Assembly (NCBI GenBank): GCA_026394195.1
Contig: JAPKYS010000017.1
Span: 47,784 to 111,783 of the forward strand
Length of the DNA stretch: 64,000 nt
From: a bacterium
GTDB taxonomy: Bacteria > Electryoneota > B3-LCP
Direction: 5' to 3'
The notes below the pieces were generated by a model, which saw nothing but the letters and a program-made list of their open reading frames with translations, ran no database searches and was not told the DNA's origin. Both the position numbers and the translations under genes were made by a program. Shown piece by piece: positions 52,516-60,869 of the stretch (its first letter is position 1; each line of letters opens with the position of its first letter).

Positions 52516-53619
52516 ATGACTGACCCTCGCCTGGAAAAATTAGCCCGGGTACTCTGCGAGTACCCCCTGAAGCTAAAGCAAGGCGACATGTTTCTGATTC
52601 AAGCCACCGATCTCGCTGCGCCCCTGGTGCGAGCCGTCTACTATGAAGCGCTGTTGGCGGGCGCGCACCCTTACTTGAAGATCACCCTGGATGGAATCGC
52701 TGAAATCCTCTACAAGGCGGCTTCGGATGAGCAGCTGAGCTACATCAGCGACGTCCAGAAATTGGAAATGGACCAGGTCAGCGCCGTCCTAACCATACTG
52801 AGTTCGCAAAATACCCGCAATCTCGCCGGTGTGAACCTGGATCGGGTGGCTGTGCAGAAGCGCGCCGGCAAACCGATCTCGGAACGAATCCTGGAGCGCA
52901 TCTCCCTGGGGGAACTCCGTTGGTGCGCCACGCTCTTTCCCACCCACGCTTCCGCACAGGAAGCCAATCTGTCTCTAACTGACTTTGAGGATTTCTACTT
53001 CTCCGCTTGTGCCATCGATCAAACCGACCCTGTAGCGCACTGGCGCAAGGTGGAATCGACTAATCACCAGATCATATCCTTTCTTTCCAAGTGCAAGAAG
53101 CTCCGATTAAAATGTCAGGATACCGATCTTCAGTTTGACGTCACCGGCAGAACCTGGATTAACGGGTGCGGGCACGAGAATTTCCCTGATGGCGAAATTT
53201 ACACGACACCCATCGAAAAATCGGTAGCCGGAACAATCCGTTTCTCCTATCCCCTACGCCTCCAGGAGTGTCAGGTCGACAATGTGAAACTTAGCTTCGA
53301 ACAGGGGCAGGTGGTGCGAGTCGAAGCCGGGTTGGGTCTCGATTATCTGAAACGGATGCTGGAGGTCGATGACGGCGCCGGTTTTGTCGGCAAGTTCGGT
53401 TTTGGCGTCAATACCGGGATTACACTTCTTACTAAAAGCCACTCATTAGATACTAAAATGGACGGCACGATCAACTTGTCTCTCGGCGCAGCTCCTCCGC
53501 GCACCGGAGGAACCAACCGGTCGTCTCTCCACCTGCCCATGATTCAAAACCTGCGCACTGAAAGTGAAATTTTTGCTGACGGCGAACTCTTTTATCAAAA
53601 CGGGAAGTTTCTAATTTAA
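52516..53619 (+). CDS. M29-family aminopeptidase
   Basis: A 367-residue protein with the M29 pattern: CEYPLKLKQGDMFLIQATDL at the N-terminus, GHENFPDGEIYTTPIEKSVA (~236) with its metal-binding acidic residues, then IRFSYPL and FGFGVNTGI, with the C-terminal DGTINLSLG. M29 enzymes (aminopeptidase T/S/II) are cobalt- or zinc-dependent, cytoplasmic and release N-terminal residues. The final catalytic HIALG-like motif is present only in modified form (TINLSLGAAPP), so activity is likely but not certain. It starts 13 nt after lemA. Confidence 0.85.
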   Translation: MTDPRLEKLARVLCEYPLKLKQGDMFLIQATDLAAPLVRAVYYEALLAGAHPYLKITLDGIAEILYKAASDEQLSYISDVQKLEMDQVSAVLTILSSQNTRNLAGVNLDRVAVQKRAGKPISERILERISLGELRWCATLFPTHASAQEANLSLTDFEDFYFSACAIDQTDPVAHWRKVESTNHQIISFLSKCKKLRLKCQDTDLQFDVTGRTWINGCGHENFPDGEIYTTPIEKSVAGTIRFSYPLRLQECQVDNVKLSFEQGQVVRVEAGLGLDYLKRMLEVDDGAGFVGKFGFGVNTGITLLTKSHSLDTKMDGTINLSLGAAPPRTGGTNRSSLHLPMIQNLRTESEIFADGELFYQNGKFLI

Positions 53620-53645
53620 TCCCTGATCAAGAAAAGCGAACAAAA

Positions 53646-54464
53646 ATGGCAGCTCCTTTTATAACACTGACCACCGACTTCGGTCTGCGGGACGGCTATG
53701 TAGCTTCCATGAAGGGTGTGATCCTGTCCATCGCGCCGGACACGCGTATCGTGGATATCACTCACGAAATCGAACCGCAGGACGTCAAGCAAGCCGGTAT
53801 TGTGCTCGCCACGGCTGCGGGCTATTTTCCCAGCGGGACGGTTCACGTGGTAGTGGTTGATCCCGGCGTGGGCACAGATCGCGCTCTGCTGGCAGTTGAA
53901 GCGGGTACACAGATTTTCCTGGCGCCTGATAACGGTCTGCTGGGTGTGATTTTTGAAAAGTACCCGCTGCCAAAAGTACATCAGATCACCAATAAAAAAC
54001 TCTTTATGCCCCGCGTCTCCCGCACCTTTCATGGACGCGACATCCTCTCCCCGGTAGCCGCTTACCTGACCAAAGGCTTGCCGATTAAAGAGGTCGGACC
54101 GATAATCACCAAGTACGACCGCGGGGATTTTCTTCATCCGGTTACCCGGGTCAATTCGGTTCGCGGCATGATCGTCTATCGCGACCACTTCGGCAACCTG
54201 ATGACCAATATTTCCGATGCCGATCTTCAATCCTGGGATCCCGCCAACCTGGAGATTCGCGCCGGATATACGAAAATCGTCGGATTGTCCGGGTCTTATA
54301 GCGACGTGGAAAAGGGTGAACTGCTCTGCTGCGTCGGATCAGCAGGCTATCTCGAGATCGCTCTGCGGGAAGGATCGGCGTCAGATAAGCTGCGTTTCCC
54401 TCTGGGGACTGAAGTGGAAGTCACCGGTACGCCGGCGCGGGCACCTCAAGCTAAATCAACATAG
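53646..54464 (+). CDS. S-adenosyl-L-methionine hydrolase (adenosine-forming), DUF62 family
   Basis: The 272-residue product starts ITLTTDFGLRDGYVASMKGV and has VVVDPGVGTDRALLAVE (Asp and Arg of the hydroxide-activating triad) and SRTFHGRDILSPVA (the His), then VYRDHFGNLMTNI. This is the DUF62 fold shared with SAM fluorinase and chlorinase. The Asp-Arg-His set marks the hydrolase rather than a halogenase. It converts SAM and water to adenosine and methionine; the purpose in the cell is unclear. Confidence 0.9.
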   Translation: MAAPFITLTTDFGLRDGYVASMKGVILSIAPDTRIVDITHEIEPQDVKQAGIVLATAAGYFPSGTVHVVVVDPGVGTDRALLAVEAGTQIFLAPDNGLLGVIFEKYPLPKVHQITNKKLFMPRVSRTFHGRDILSPVAAYLTKGLPIKEVGPIITKYDRGDFLHPVTRVNSVRGMIVYRDHFGNLMTNISDADLQSWDPANLEIRAGYTKIVGLSGSYSDVEKGELLCCVGSAGYLEIALREGSASDKLRFPLGTEVEVTGTPARAPQAKST

Positions 54465-54659
54465 CAAATCGAAGACTCTCAACGCATGTTGATAATTATT
54501 TTCTTGCCCACCACATAAATTTATCTTATCTTATAATTCCGAAGCCAAATCGCCTCAACGCATTTCCATGTGCTGAAACACCAATAGGGCTGTAAATAGG
54601 GTAAAGTTTTCGACAGACAAAAGCATCGAGAATAAATCTGTCCAATCAGAGGGCTCAAA

Positions 54660-56552
54660 ATGCGAAGGACAATCATGTCTCTCATGATGCTGCTCGGTTT
54701 CTGTGCAGCCGTGTTGGCATCACCAAACCCCTATCATCACCCCCTGCATCACCACCCCCTGATCACCGGTGATGAAATCTCCACCGGGCCAGCGTTCTAC
54801 CCTCCCTATAAAATGCCGGAGAATCGTGGTCTCGACGTAGTCGGCGACACCATGACGGTGGGAACTACCTGGTACGAATATCAGCATAACGGCACCATCA
54901 GCCGCATGATTGAGCTTTCTTCCGATGGGTATGCACAGATGGTTTGGATGAAAGCTGCAGATCCTGGATCAATCACCCGGCATATTTTCTACAACACAGT
55001 AGACCCTACTGGTACGGTAGGTTGGCCTGAAACGGGTATCGTAGTCGATAATGCCGTTCGCGGCGGTTATGCCACAATGGCTCTTGACCCCAGCGGCATC
55101 GCACTGGTGTCTTATCATATGGATGACCAGCAGGGCGTCACCGTAACCGGTGTGTCAAACGATCTTTTCCTGCACTCAGGCAGCTTTCTGAACTGGAATC
55201 CTGAACAGCAGACTGACGAATGGATTTGGCCGCACCTTGGAGTAGATCGTCAGAACGGTGTGCATATCTTATCCACTGCCTTCGCTGATAATGTCGTCAG
55301 GTACTGTCATGGAGTATTTGACCCCAACTCGTTCTCAATCACCTATCCCAGTTGGCCGGGTAATTGGACTTATGTGGATTCCAGCCAAACCATCGGGCCG
55401 GACGTCGGTACTTCAGACGTATCCGACCGGGTCTGTTGCGCCTGGACGCACCCCCGAGGTCTCGATTATGGGACGCCGCTCAATCAGGAAAACAATGACA
55501 TTTCCTATGCGCTGACGACTGCGGGCCAACCCTTCGATTTCACCAATCCCATCAACCTGACCAACTTCATTCCCCCCGATTCGACGCTGCTTCCTGATAC
55601 CCTCATGGCCGACATGGATACGCTGCGTGCTTACTGCGACGTCAATGCCTTCTTCGATATGGATGACTACCTGCATATCGCCTTTACTACGCAGGGTTAC
55701 TACGAACTAGAAGGGACTGCAACCTATGGACCCTCGCTGGTCTGGCATTGGTCTGAACAATATCCGGAGTACTATACTCTGATCGCCAATGGATGGATCG
55801 AAGGTGTCGATCCGGGTGGTTGGCAGCTAAACGCTCAGAGACCCTCGATGGGACAGGATCCGTCGACTGGTTACCTGTACTGCACCTACCATGTTTTCGA
55901 TCAGGATCCCGGCCGTCTCAGCCACATGAATTATCCCTCCGGTGAAGTTTACGTCTCCGTCTCCACCAACGGCGGTCTGGATTGGTCGGTCGGGACCAAC
56001 ATAACCAATACCCTCACCCCGGCGAATGCCGACAGTGGGCAATCCCTGTCTGAAATCTTCCCCAGCATGGCCAAGGTGGTGAACGGTTACTGCCATATCT
56101 TCTACATGTTCGATCATGAGGCAGGTTCCTACATCCAGGGCGAAGGCTTGCCCACCATCAGTGAAGCCAAATACCACCGCGTACCGGTCGGCGCCATCTC
56201 GACGACGCCCCTGCTGCCCAACAACATCCCCTTCCATGTCGGTACCCCTCCGGGTGTGCAGCCGGGCGAGACCGGATCACAGAGCGTCAAAGTATTCCAA
56301 CTGAAGCAGAATTATCCCAACCCCTTCAATCCAACCACAACCATCTCCTTCTCGCTTGACCGCGCCTGCGAAGTTACCTTGAACGTTTACAATCTGCGGG
56401 GCGAGGTCGTAGCTGAAGTGGCTTCCGGAGCCTATGGAATCGGTCAACATACCGTGACCTTCGATGGCTCAAACCTGGCTTCAGGCGTCTATCTCTATCG
56501 CTTGAAGGCGGAAAATCGCTCTCTCGAAAACAAAATGTTGCTACTGAAATAG
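54660..56552 (+). CDS. secreted Asp-box protein with type IX sorting domain (paralogue 1)
   Basis: The 630-residue product has a signal peptide (1 to about 20), a His-rich start (NPYHHPLHHHPLI), then a conserved module YPPYKMPENRGLDVVGDT and GTTWYEYQHNGTISRMIELS shared with the two genes downstream. It includes an Asp-box-like VSVSTNGGLDWSVGTN (about 440), pointing to a sialidase-type beta-propeller. The Por sorting domain at the end has QNYPNPFNPTTTISFSLDRA and GVYLYRLKAEN. No sialidase catalytic set was identified. It is first of three tandem copies. Confidence 0.82.
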   Translation: MRRTIMSLMMLLGFCAAVLASPNPYHHPLHHHPLITGDEISTGPAFYPPYKMPENRGLDVVGDTMTVGTTWYEYQHNGTISRMIELSSDGYAQMVWMKAADPGSITRHIFYNTVDPTGTVGWPETGIVVDNAVRGGYATMALDPSGIALVSYHMDDQQGVTVTGVSNDLFLHSGSFLNWNPEQQTDEWIWPHLGVDRQNGVHILSTAFADNVVRYCHGVFDPNSFSITYPSWPGNWTYVDSSQTIGPDVGTSDVSDRVCCAWTHPRGLDYGTPLNQENNDISYALTTAGQPFDFTNPINLTNFIPPDSTLLPDTLMADMDTLRAYCDVNAFFDMDDYLHIAFTTQGYYELEGTATYGPSLVWHWSEQYPEYYTLIANGWIEGVDPGGWQLNAQRPSMGQDPSTGYLYCTYHVFDQDPGRLSHMNYPSGEVYVSVSTNGGLDWSVGTNITNTLTPANADSGQSLSEIFPSMAKVVNGYCHIFYMFDHEAGSYIQGEGLPTISEAKYHRVPVGAISTTPLLPNNIPFHVGTPPGVQPGETGSQSVKVFQLKQNYPNPFNPTTTISFSLDRACEVTLNVYNLRGEVVAEVASGAYGIGQHTVTFDGSNLASGVYLYRLKAENRSLENKMLLLK

Positions 56553-56606
56553 AGTAAGAACACATAACACAATAGTAAATAAATAAATAGCTCATGGAGG
56601 AACACA

Positions 56607-58541
56607 ATGAAAAAAATCAGTTTACTAATCGTACTACTCCTCATCACCAGTGTAGCGTTTTCGGCTGATCGCATTCCCGATAAATCGCAGATTAAAAACC
56701 TGCCCCAGATTACCGGGAACGAAACCGTAAACGCGCCGGTATTCTACCCGCCCTACAGCATTCCATTTGGGCGTGGAACCGACGAAATTGGTGACACCAT
56801 CAAGGTTGGTACGACCTGGTATGGAAATCAACACAATGGCACGATCGGCAGAATGATCGAAAAAGATGCAGACGGCTACATCCACATGGCTTGGATGAAT
56901 GGACTCCAGGCACTAGCAATCGACCGCCACGTCTATTACAATTTCATCGATCCGCTGGGTGCACAGGGTTGGCCCTTGACCGGTATCCAGGCTGACAACG
57001 CTCAACGTGGCGGCTTCTGCAATCTCGACGCCGATTACGGCGGAGTCGCCATCATCAGCTTTCATGAAACTCCGATTGGACAGCCAAACCCCATTACCGC
57101 CAACTCCTGCGACATTCTGCCGCGGACTGGTGGCTTCCTGGGTTACGACGTCCCGAATCAACCACCGCCCGGGATGGTCAATCACGTGATCTGGCCGCAC
57201 ATGCAGATCGATCACCAGGGCAAGATCCAGTTCGCTGCCACGGAATCCTCTCTGGCAGCCGGCGACCCGCAACGTATCATGTACAGCCGGGGAACCTATG
57301 ATGCGGCATCATTCTCGATCACCTATCCGACTACGAACACCTGGACTTACATCGATACAACCATGACCATCGCGGTCGCGGTTGGTACCTCAGACGTATC
57401 CGACAAGGTAGCATTCGCCTGGACTCACTCGCGCTACTACGATAGACCTGATACCGGCGCCCCGAATCAGTACAATAACGACATCTACTACGCAGTATCA
57501 GAAGACGGCATCAACTTCGACTTCGCCAATCCGGTCAATCTGACCAACTTCGTCTGGCCGGACCCCAGCTTACTGCCTGATACTCTGGCGGCTGATAAAG
57601 ACACCCTGCGCGCCTATACCGACGCCGAATGCTTCTATGACATGGACGGCTACCTGCACATCGCCTTCACCACTCCGATGTACTATGAACTGGAAGGTTT
57701 TATCAGCACCGCCTCTTCGCTGGTTTGGCACTGGTCAGAACAATTTCCAGGACTTTTCTCGCTGGTTGCCAACGGCTACTCTGATTCGCTCTATGCCCTC
57801 CCCGGCGCCTGGCATCGCACGGTGCAACGCCCCTCTATGGGTCAAGATCCGGCTACCGGATACCTCTACTGCGCGTACCAGCAGTATATGCAGGACGGCT
57901 ATCAAATCAGCCAGGGTGGATTCCCCTCCGGTGACGTCTTTGTCTCCGTTTCCACCAACGGTGGTTATGATTGGTCAGTCGGGACCAACGTCACCAATAC
58001 CCCCACGCCGGATATGGCTCCACCGGGAGCATGCCTCTCCGAAGTCACTCCCACCATCAACAAGGTCGTGGATGACTACATCCACATGCTCTATGTCATG
58101 GACCGTGACGCCGGGAACGTTCTGCAGACGGAAGGCGGTTGGACCTTAAACGACGTTTACTACCACCGCATTCCCCAGAACTTAATTCCGCAAACTCCGC
58201 TGATGGGGCATGATATCCCCTTCCACTGGTATGATACCTCAGGCGTCGATCCTGGCTATGATCCGACCCAGATCGTCAAGGTTTTCGATCTGCGGCAGAA
58301 CTACCCGAACCCCTTCAATCCGACCACTGCCATCACCTTCTCGCTGGATAGGATGGGTACTGCCACTCTGGACGTTTTCAACCTGAAGGGCGAGCTGGTC
58401 TGCAATCTGGCTTCCGGGACCTTCGCTCCCGGCCGCCACACCGTGGCGTTTGATGGAACCAACCTCGCCTCCGGCATCTACGTTTACCGCCTGAAAATGG
58501 ATGAGCAGACCCTGCAAAACAAGATGGTACTGCTGAAGTGA
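56607..58541 (+). CDS. secreted Asp-box protein with type IX sorting domain (paralogue 2)
   Basis: A 644-residue paralogue of the previous protein. It keeps the signal peptide, YPPYSIPFGRGTDEIGDT, GTTWYGNQHNGTIGRMI, an Asp-box SVSTNGGYDWSVGTN and the C-terminal sorting domain NYPNPFNPTTAITFSLDR. It begins 54 nt after paralogue 1 with GGAGG upstream. The C-terminal ~100 residues are almost identical to paralogue 3 but differ from paralogue 1. A hairpin and a strong terminator follow. Confidence 0.82.
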   Translation: MKKISLLIVLLLITSVAFSADRIPDKSQIKNLPQITGNETVNAPVFYPPYSIPFGRGTDEIGDTIKVGTTWYGNQHNGTIGRMIEKDADGYIHMAWMNGLQALAIDRHVYYNFIDPLGAQGWPLTGIQADNAQRGGFCNLDADYGGVAIISFHETPIGQPNPITANSCDILPRTGGFLGYDVPNQPPPGMVNHVIWPHMQIDHQGKIQFAATESSLAAGDPQRIMYSRGTYDAASFSITYPTTNTWTYIDTTMTIAVAVGTSDVSDKVAFAWTHSRYYDRPDTGAPNQYNNDIYYAVSEDGINFDFANPVNLTNFVWPDPSLLPDTLAADKDTLRAYTDAECFYDMDGYLHIAFTTPMYYELEGFISTASSLVWHWSEQFPGLFSLVANGYSDSLYALPGAWHRTVQRPSMGQDPATGYLYCAYQQYMQDGYQISQGGFPSGDVFVSVSTNGGYDWSVGTNVTNTPTPDMAPPGACLSEVTPTINKVVDDYIHMLYVMDRDAGNVLQTEGGWTLNDVYYHRIPQNLIPQTPLMGHDIPFHWYDTSGVDPGYDPTQIVKVFDLRQNYPNPFNPTTAITFSLDRMGTATLDVFNLKGELVCNLASGTFAPGRHTVAFDGTNLASGIYVYRLKMDEQTLQNKMVLLK

Positions 58542-58556
58542 CAATGTCACATTTCC

Positions 58557-58578
58557 GCAAAGTGCTGAGCGACTTTGC
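58557..58578 (+). repeat. 3'-UTR hairpin after paralogue 2
   Basis: GCAAAGT, loop GCTGAGCG, ACTTTGC. A similar hairpin follows paralogue 3 at 60722-60745 in the same position relative to the stop. Confidence 0.55.
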
Positions 58579-58600
58579 ACTACGTGGATAGTTACAATGA

Positions 58601-58637
58601 CCAAGGGGCGGACTGTGTGTCTGCCCCTTGGTTTTTT
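58601..58637 (+). terminator. rho-independent terminator after paralogue 2
   Basis: CCAAGGGGCGGAC, loop TGTGT, GTCTGCCCCTTGG form a 13-bp stem with one G-U pair, followed by six T. Confidence 0.92.
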
Positions 58638-58770
58638 AAATTTCGAGGCATTAGCATCAGATATTTTACATTATTCCCTTGCCTCCGGCTCGACTCACCC
58701 TTAAATTTCGATCCAAAGGCTCAATAATAGGCTCGACTCTCACTTAATCTCAAGAATAGAGGAGGATTCT

Positions 58771-60696
58771 ATGCGTCAGCTTCTTTTCCTCCTGATTCCA
58801 ATGATGCTGATAGGTACAGCAATGGCTTCAGGACCAACAGCCCCGCAGGTAACCGTCAAGAATGTGCCTGTCGTGGTTGGCGATGAAAATGTCATCGCGC
58901 CGGTGGTTTATCCGCCCTACCGGACGCCGGTGATCAGCAGTGTCGATGAAATCGGTGACACGATCAAAATTGGCACGACCTGGTACGAAGATCAAGCCAA
59001 TGGCACGATTGGCAGGATGATCGCCAGAGATAGCGAAGGCTATCTCCATCTTGCCTGGATGAATGGACTCGATAACGGAGCCAACACTCGCCACATCTAT
59101 TACAATTTCGTCAGCTCGTCCGGAGAACAGGGCTGGCCGGGAACCGGCATTCAGGTGGATAATGCGCAGCGCGCCGGCTATAACTGCCTCGATGTAACGC
59201 CGGACGGAATCTGTCTTCCCGCTTTCCATCAGACCGTGCCTCCATCAGCGGTGAACCGTACTGCAGTTGCCAACGATATCCTGCCTCGTGCCGGTGGTTT
59301 TCTTGCCTGGGAAGTGCCGGATCAACCCCCACCCGGGATCATCGACCCGATCGTTTGGCCGCGTATGCAAGTAGACAGCCATAATCGTCTCCACGTGGTT
59401 TCAACCCAAAATTCAGCTTCAGGTGTGATTCAGAACGTATATTACATACCTGGAACTTATGATGGTGCTTTCTCCGTCACCTTCCCGACCGGTCCGACGG
59501 CTTGGACCTGGGTCGATACTACAAGGACTATCAGCATCGACGTGGCAACGTCTTCAGTCTCCGACCGTGTCGCTTTTGCCTGGCCCCATCTCCGTCTGGA
59601 TCCACCCGACACGACCACCAACCAATCCAACAACGATATCTTCCTGCTCGTTGATGCGGATGGTCTGAATATCGACTTCAGCGATCCCCTGAATCTCACC
59701 AATTTCGTCCCTCCCGACCCCTCTTTGCTGCCGGATTCAGCCCGGGCTGATAAAGACTCCCTTCGTGCCTATACCGATGTATCGGTGTTCTTCGATCATA
59801 ACGATTATGTGCACGTTGCCTTTACTACACACATCTACAAAGCCTTCGAAAACATGGTGTACTACTACTCGTTTATCTGGCACTGGACCGAACAGTACCC
59901 AGATCGTATGAGTCTGGTCGCGAACGGTAACTTCGTGGATAACTACGGCAGCGTCCCCGGAGCCTGGAATCGCACAGTCCAGAGACCGTCGTTAGGTGAA
60001 AACCTCTCCAACGGTAATCTCTACTGCGCCTACCAGCTCTTCGACACCGATACCTTGCGTTATAGCGCCGGTGGGTTCGCATCAGGAGAAGTATATGTCA
60101 CCGTTTCGACCGATGGCGGATTAACCTGGGCGCAGGGAACCAACGTGACCAATACCCTGACCCCGGAAAATGCGCTCGCAGGTGAATGTCTCTCAGAGCT
60201 TGATCCTTCCATGGCCAAAGTCGTCGATGACTACTGTCATCTGATTTATGTTCTGGATACTGATGCGGGTTTCGTCGTTCAGACCGAAGGAACCTGGACG
60301 CTGAATAATGTCTACTACCACAGAGTGCCGATCACCGCCATCCCGACGACGCCCCTGCTCCCGGACACCATCCCCTTCCATTGGTATGATACCGTGGGCG
60401 TCGATCCTGGCTATGATCCCACCCAGATCGTCAAGGTTTTCGACCTGAAGCAGAACTACCCCAACCCCTTCAATCCCACCACAGCGATCACCTTCTCGCT
60501 GGATCGATTGGGCACTGCCACTCTGGACGTCTTCAACTTGAAGGGTGAGCTGGTCTGCAATCTGGCTTCCGGGACCTTCGCTCCCGGCCGCCACACCGTG
60601 GCATTCGACGGAACTAACCTCGCCTCCGGCATCTACGTTTACCGCCTGAAAATGGATGAGCAGACCCTGCAGAATAAGATGGTACTGCTGAAGTAG
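58771..60696 (+). CDS. secreted Asp-box protein with type IX sorting domain (paralogue 3)
   Basis: The 641-residue third copy has its own leader, 230 nt after paralogue 2 and beyond a terminator, so it is probably transcribed separately. It keeps YPPYRTPVISSVDEIGDT, GTTWYEDQANGTIGRMI and a canonical Asp-box VSTDGGLTWAQGTN. The sorting domain KVFDLKQNYPNPFNPTTAIT to the end KMVLLK is shared nearly base for base with paralogue 2. GGAGG precedes the start. Confidence 0.82.
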   Translation: MRQLLFLLIPMMLIGTAMASGPTAPQVTVKNVPVVVGDENVIAPVVYPPYRTPVISSVDEIGDTIKIGTTWYEDQANGTIGRMIARDSEGYLHLAWMNGLDNGANTRHIYYNFVSSSGEQGWPGTGIQVDNAQRAGYNCLDVTPDGICLPAFHQTVPPSAVNRTAVANDILPRAGGFLAWEVPDQPPPGIIDPIVWPRMQVDSHNRLHVVSTQNSASGVIQNVYYIPGTYDGAFSVTFPTGPTAWTWVDTTRTISIDVATSSVSDRVAFAWPHLRLDPPDTTTNQSNNDIFLLVDADGLNIDFSDPLNLTNFVPPDPSLLPDSARADKDSLRAYTDVSVFFDHNDYVHVAFTTHIYKAFENMVYYYSFIWHWTEQYPDRMSLVANGNFVDNYGSVPGAWNRTVQRPSLGENLSNGNLYCAYQLFDTDTLRYSAGGFASGEVYVTVSTDGGLTWAQGTNVTNTLTPENALAGECLSELDPSMAKVVDDYCHLIYVLDTDAGFVVQTEGTWTLNNVYYHRVPITAIPTTPLLPDTIPFHWYDTVGVDPGYDPTQIVKVFDLKQNYPNPFNPTTAITFSLDRLGTATLDVFNLKGELVCNLASGTFAPGRHTVAFDGTNLASGIYVYRLKMDEQTLQNKMVLLK

Positions 60697-60721
60697 TCCG
60701 CCTTTGGCGGATCACTTTTCC

Positions 60722-60745
60722 CGCAAGATGCTTCGCGATCTTGCG
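60722..60745 (+). repeat. 3'-UTR hairpin after paralogue 3
   Basis: CGCAAGAT, loop GCTTCGCG, ATCTTGCG. It corresponds in position and loop start (GC..) to the hairpin after paralogue 2. Confidence 0.55.
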
Positions 60746-60771
60746 CCGCATGAAATAGGAGTAAGATAATA

Positions 60772-60796
60772 GGGGCGGGCCATCCCCGCCCCTTTT
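60772..60796 (+). terminator. rho-independent terminator after paralogue 3
   Basis: GGGGCGGG, loop CCATC, CCCGCCCC, then TTTTG. Confidence 0.85.
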
Positions 60797-60869
60797 GTTT
60801 GTCAAAGGGTAACCTTGGTTATAGTTTAATTAATTGGTTGCGCTACATCATAACTCAGCGAGGTTCCAG

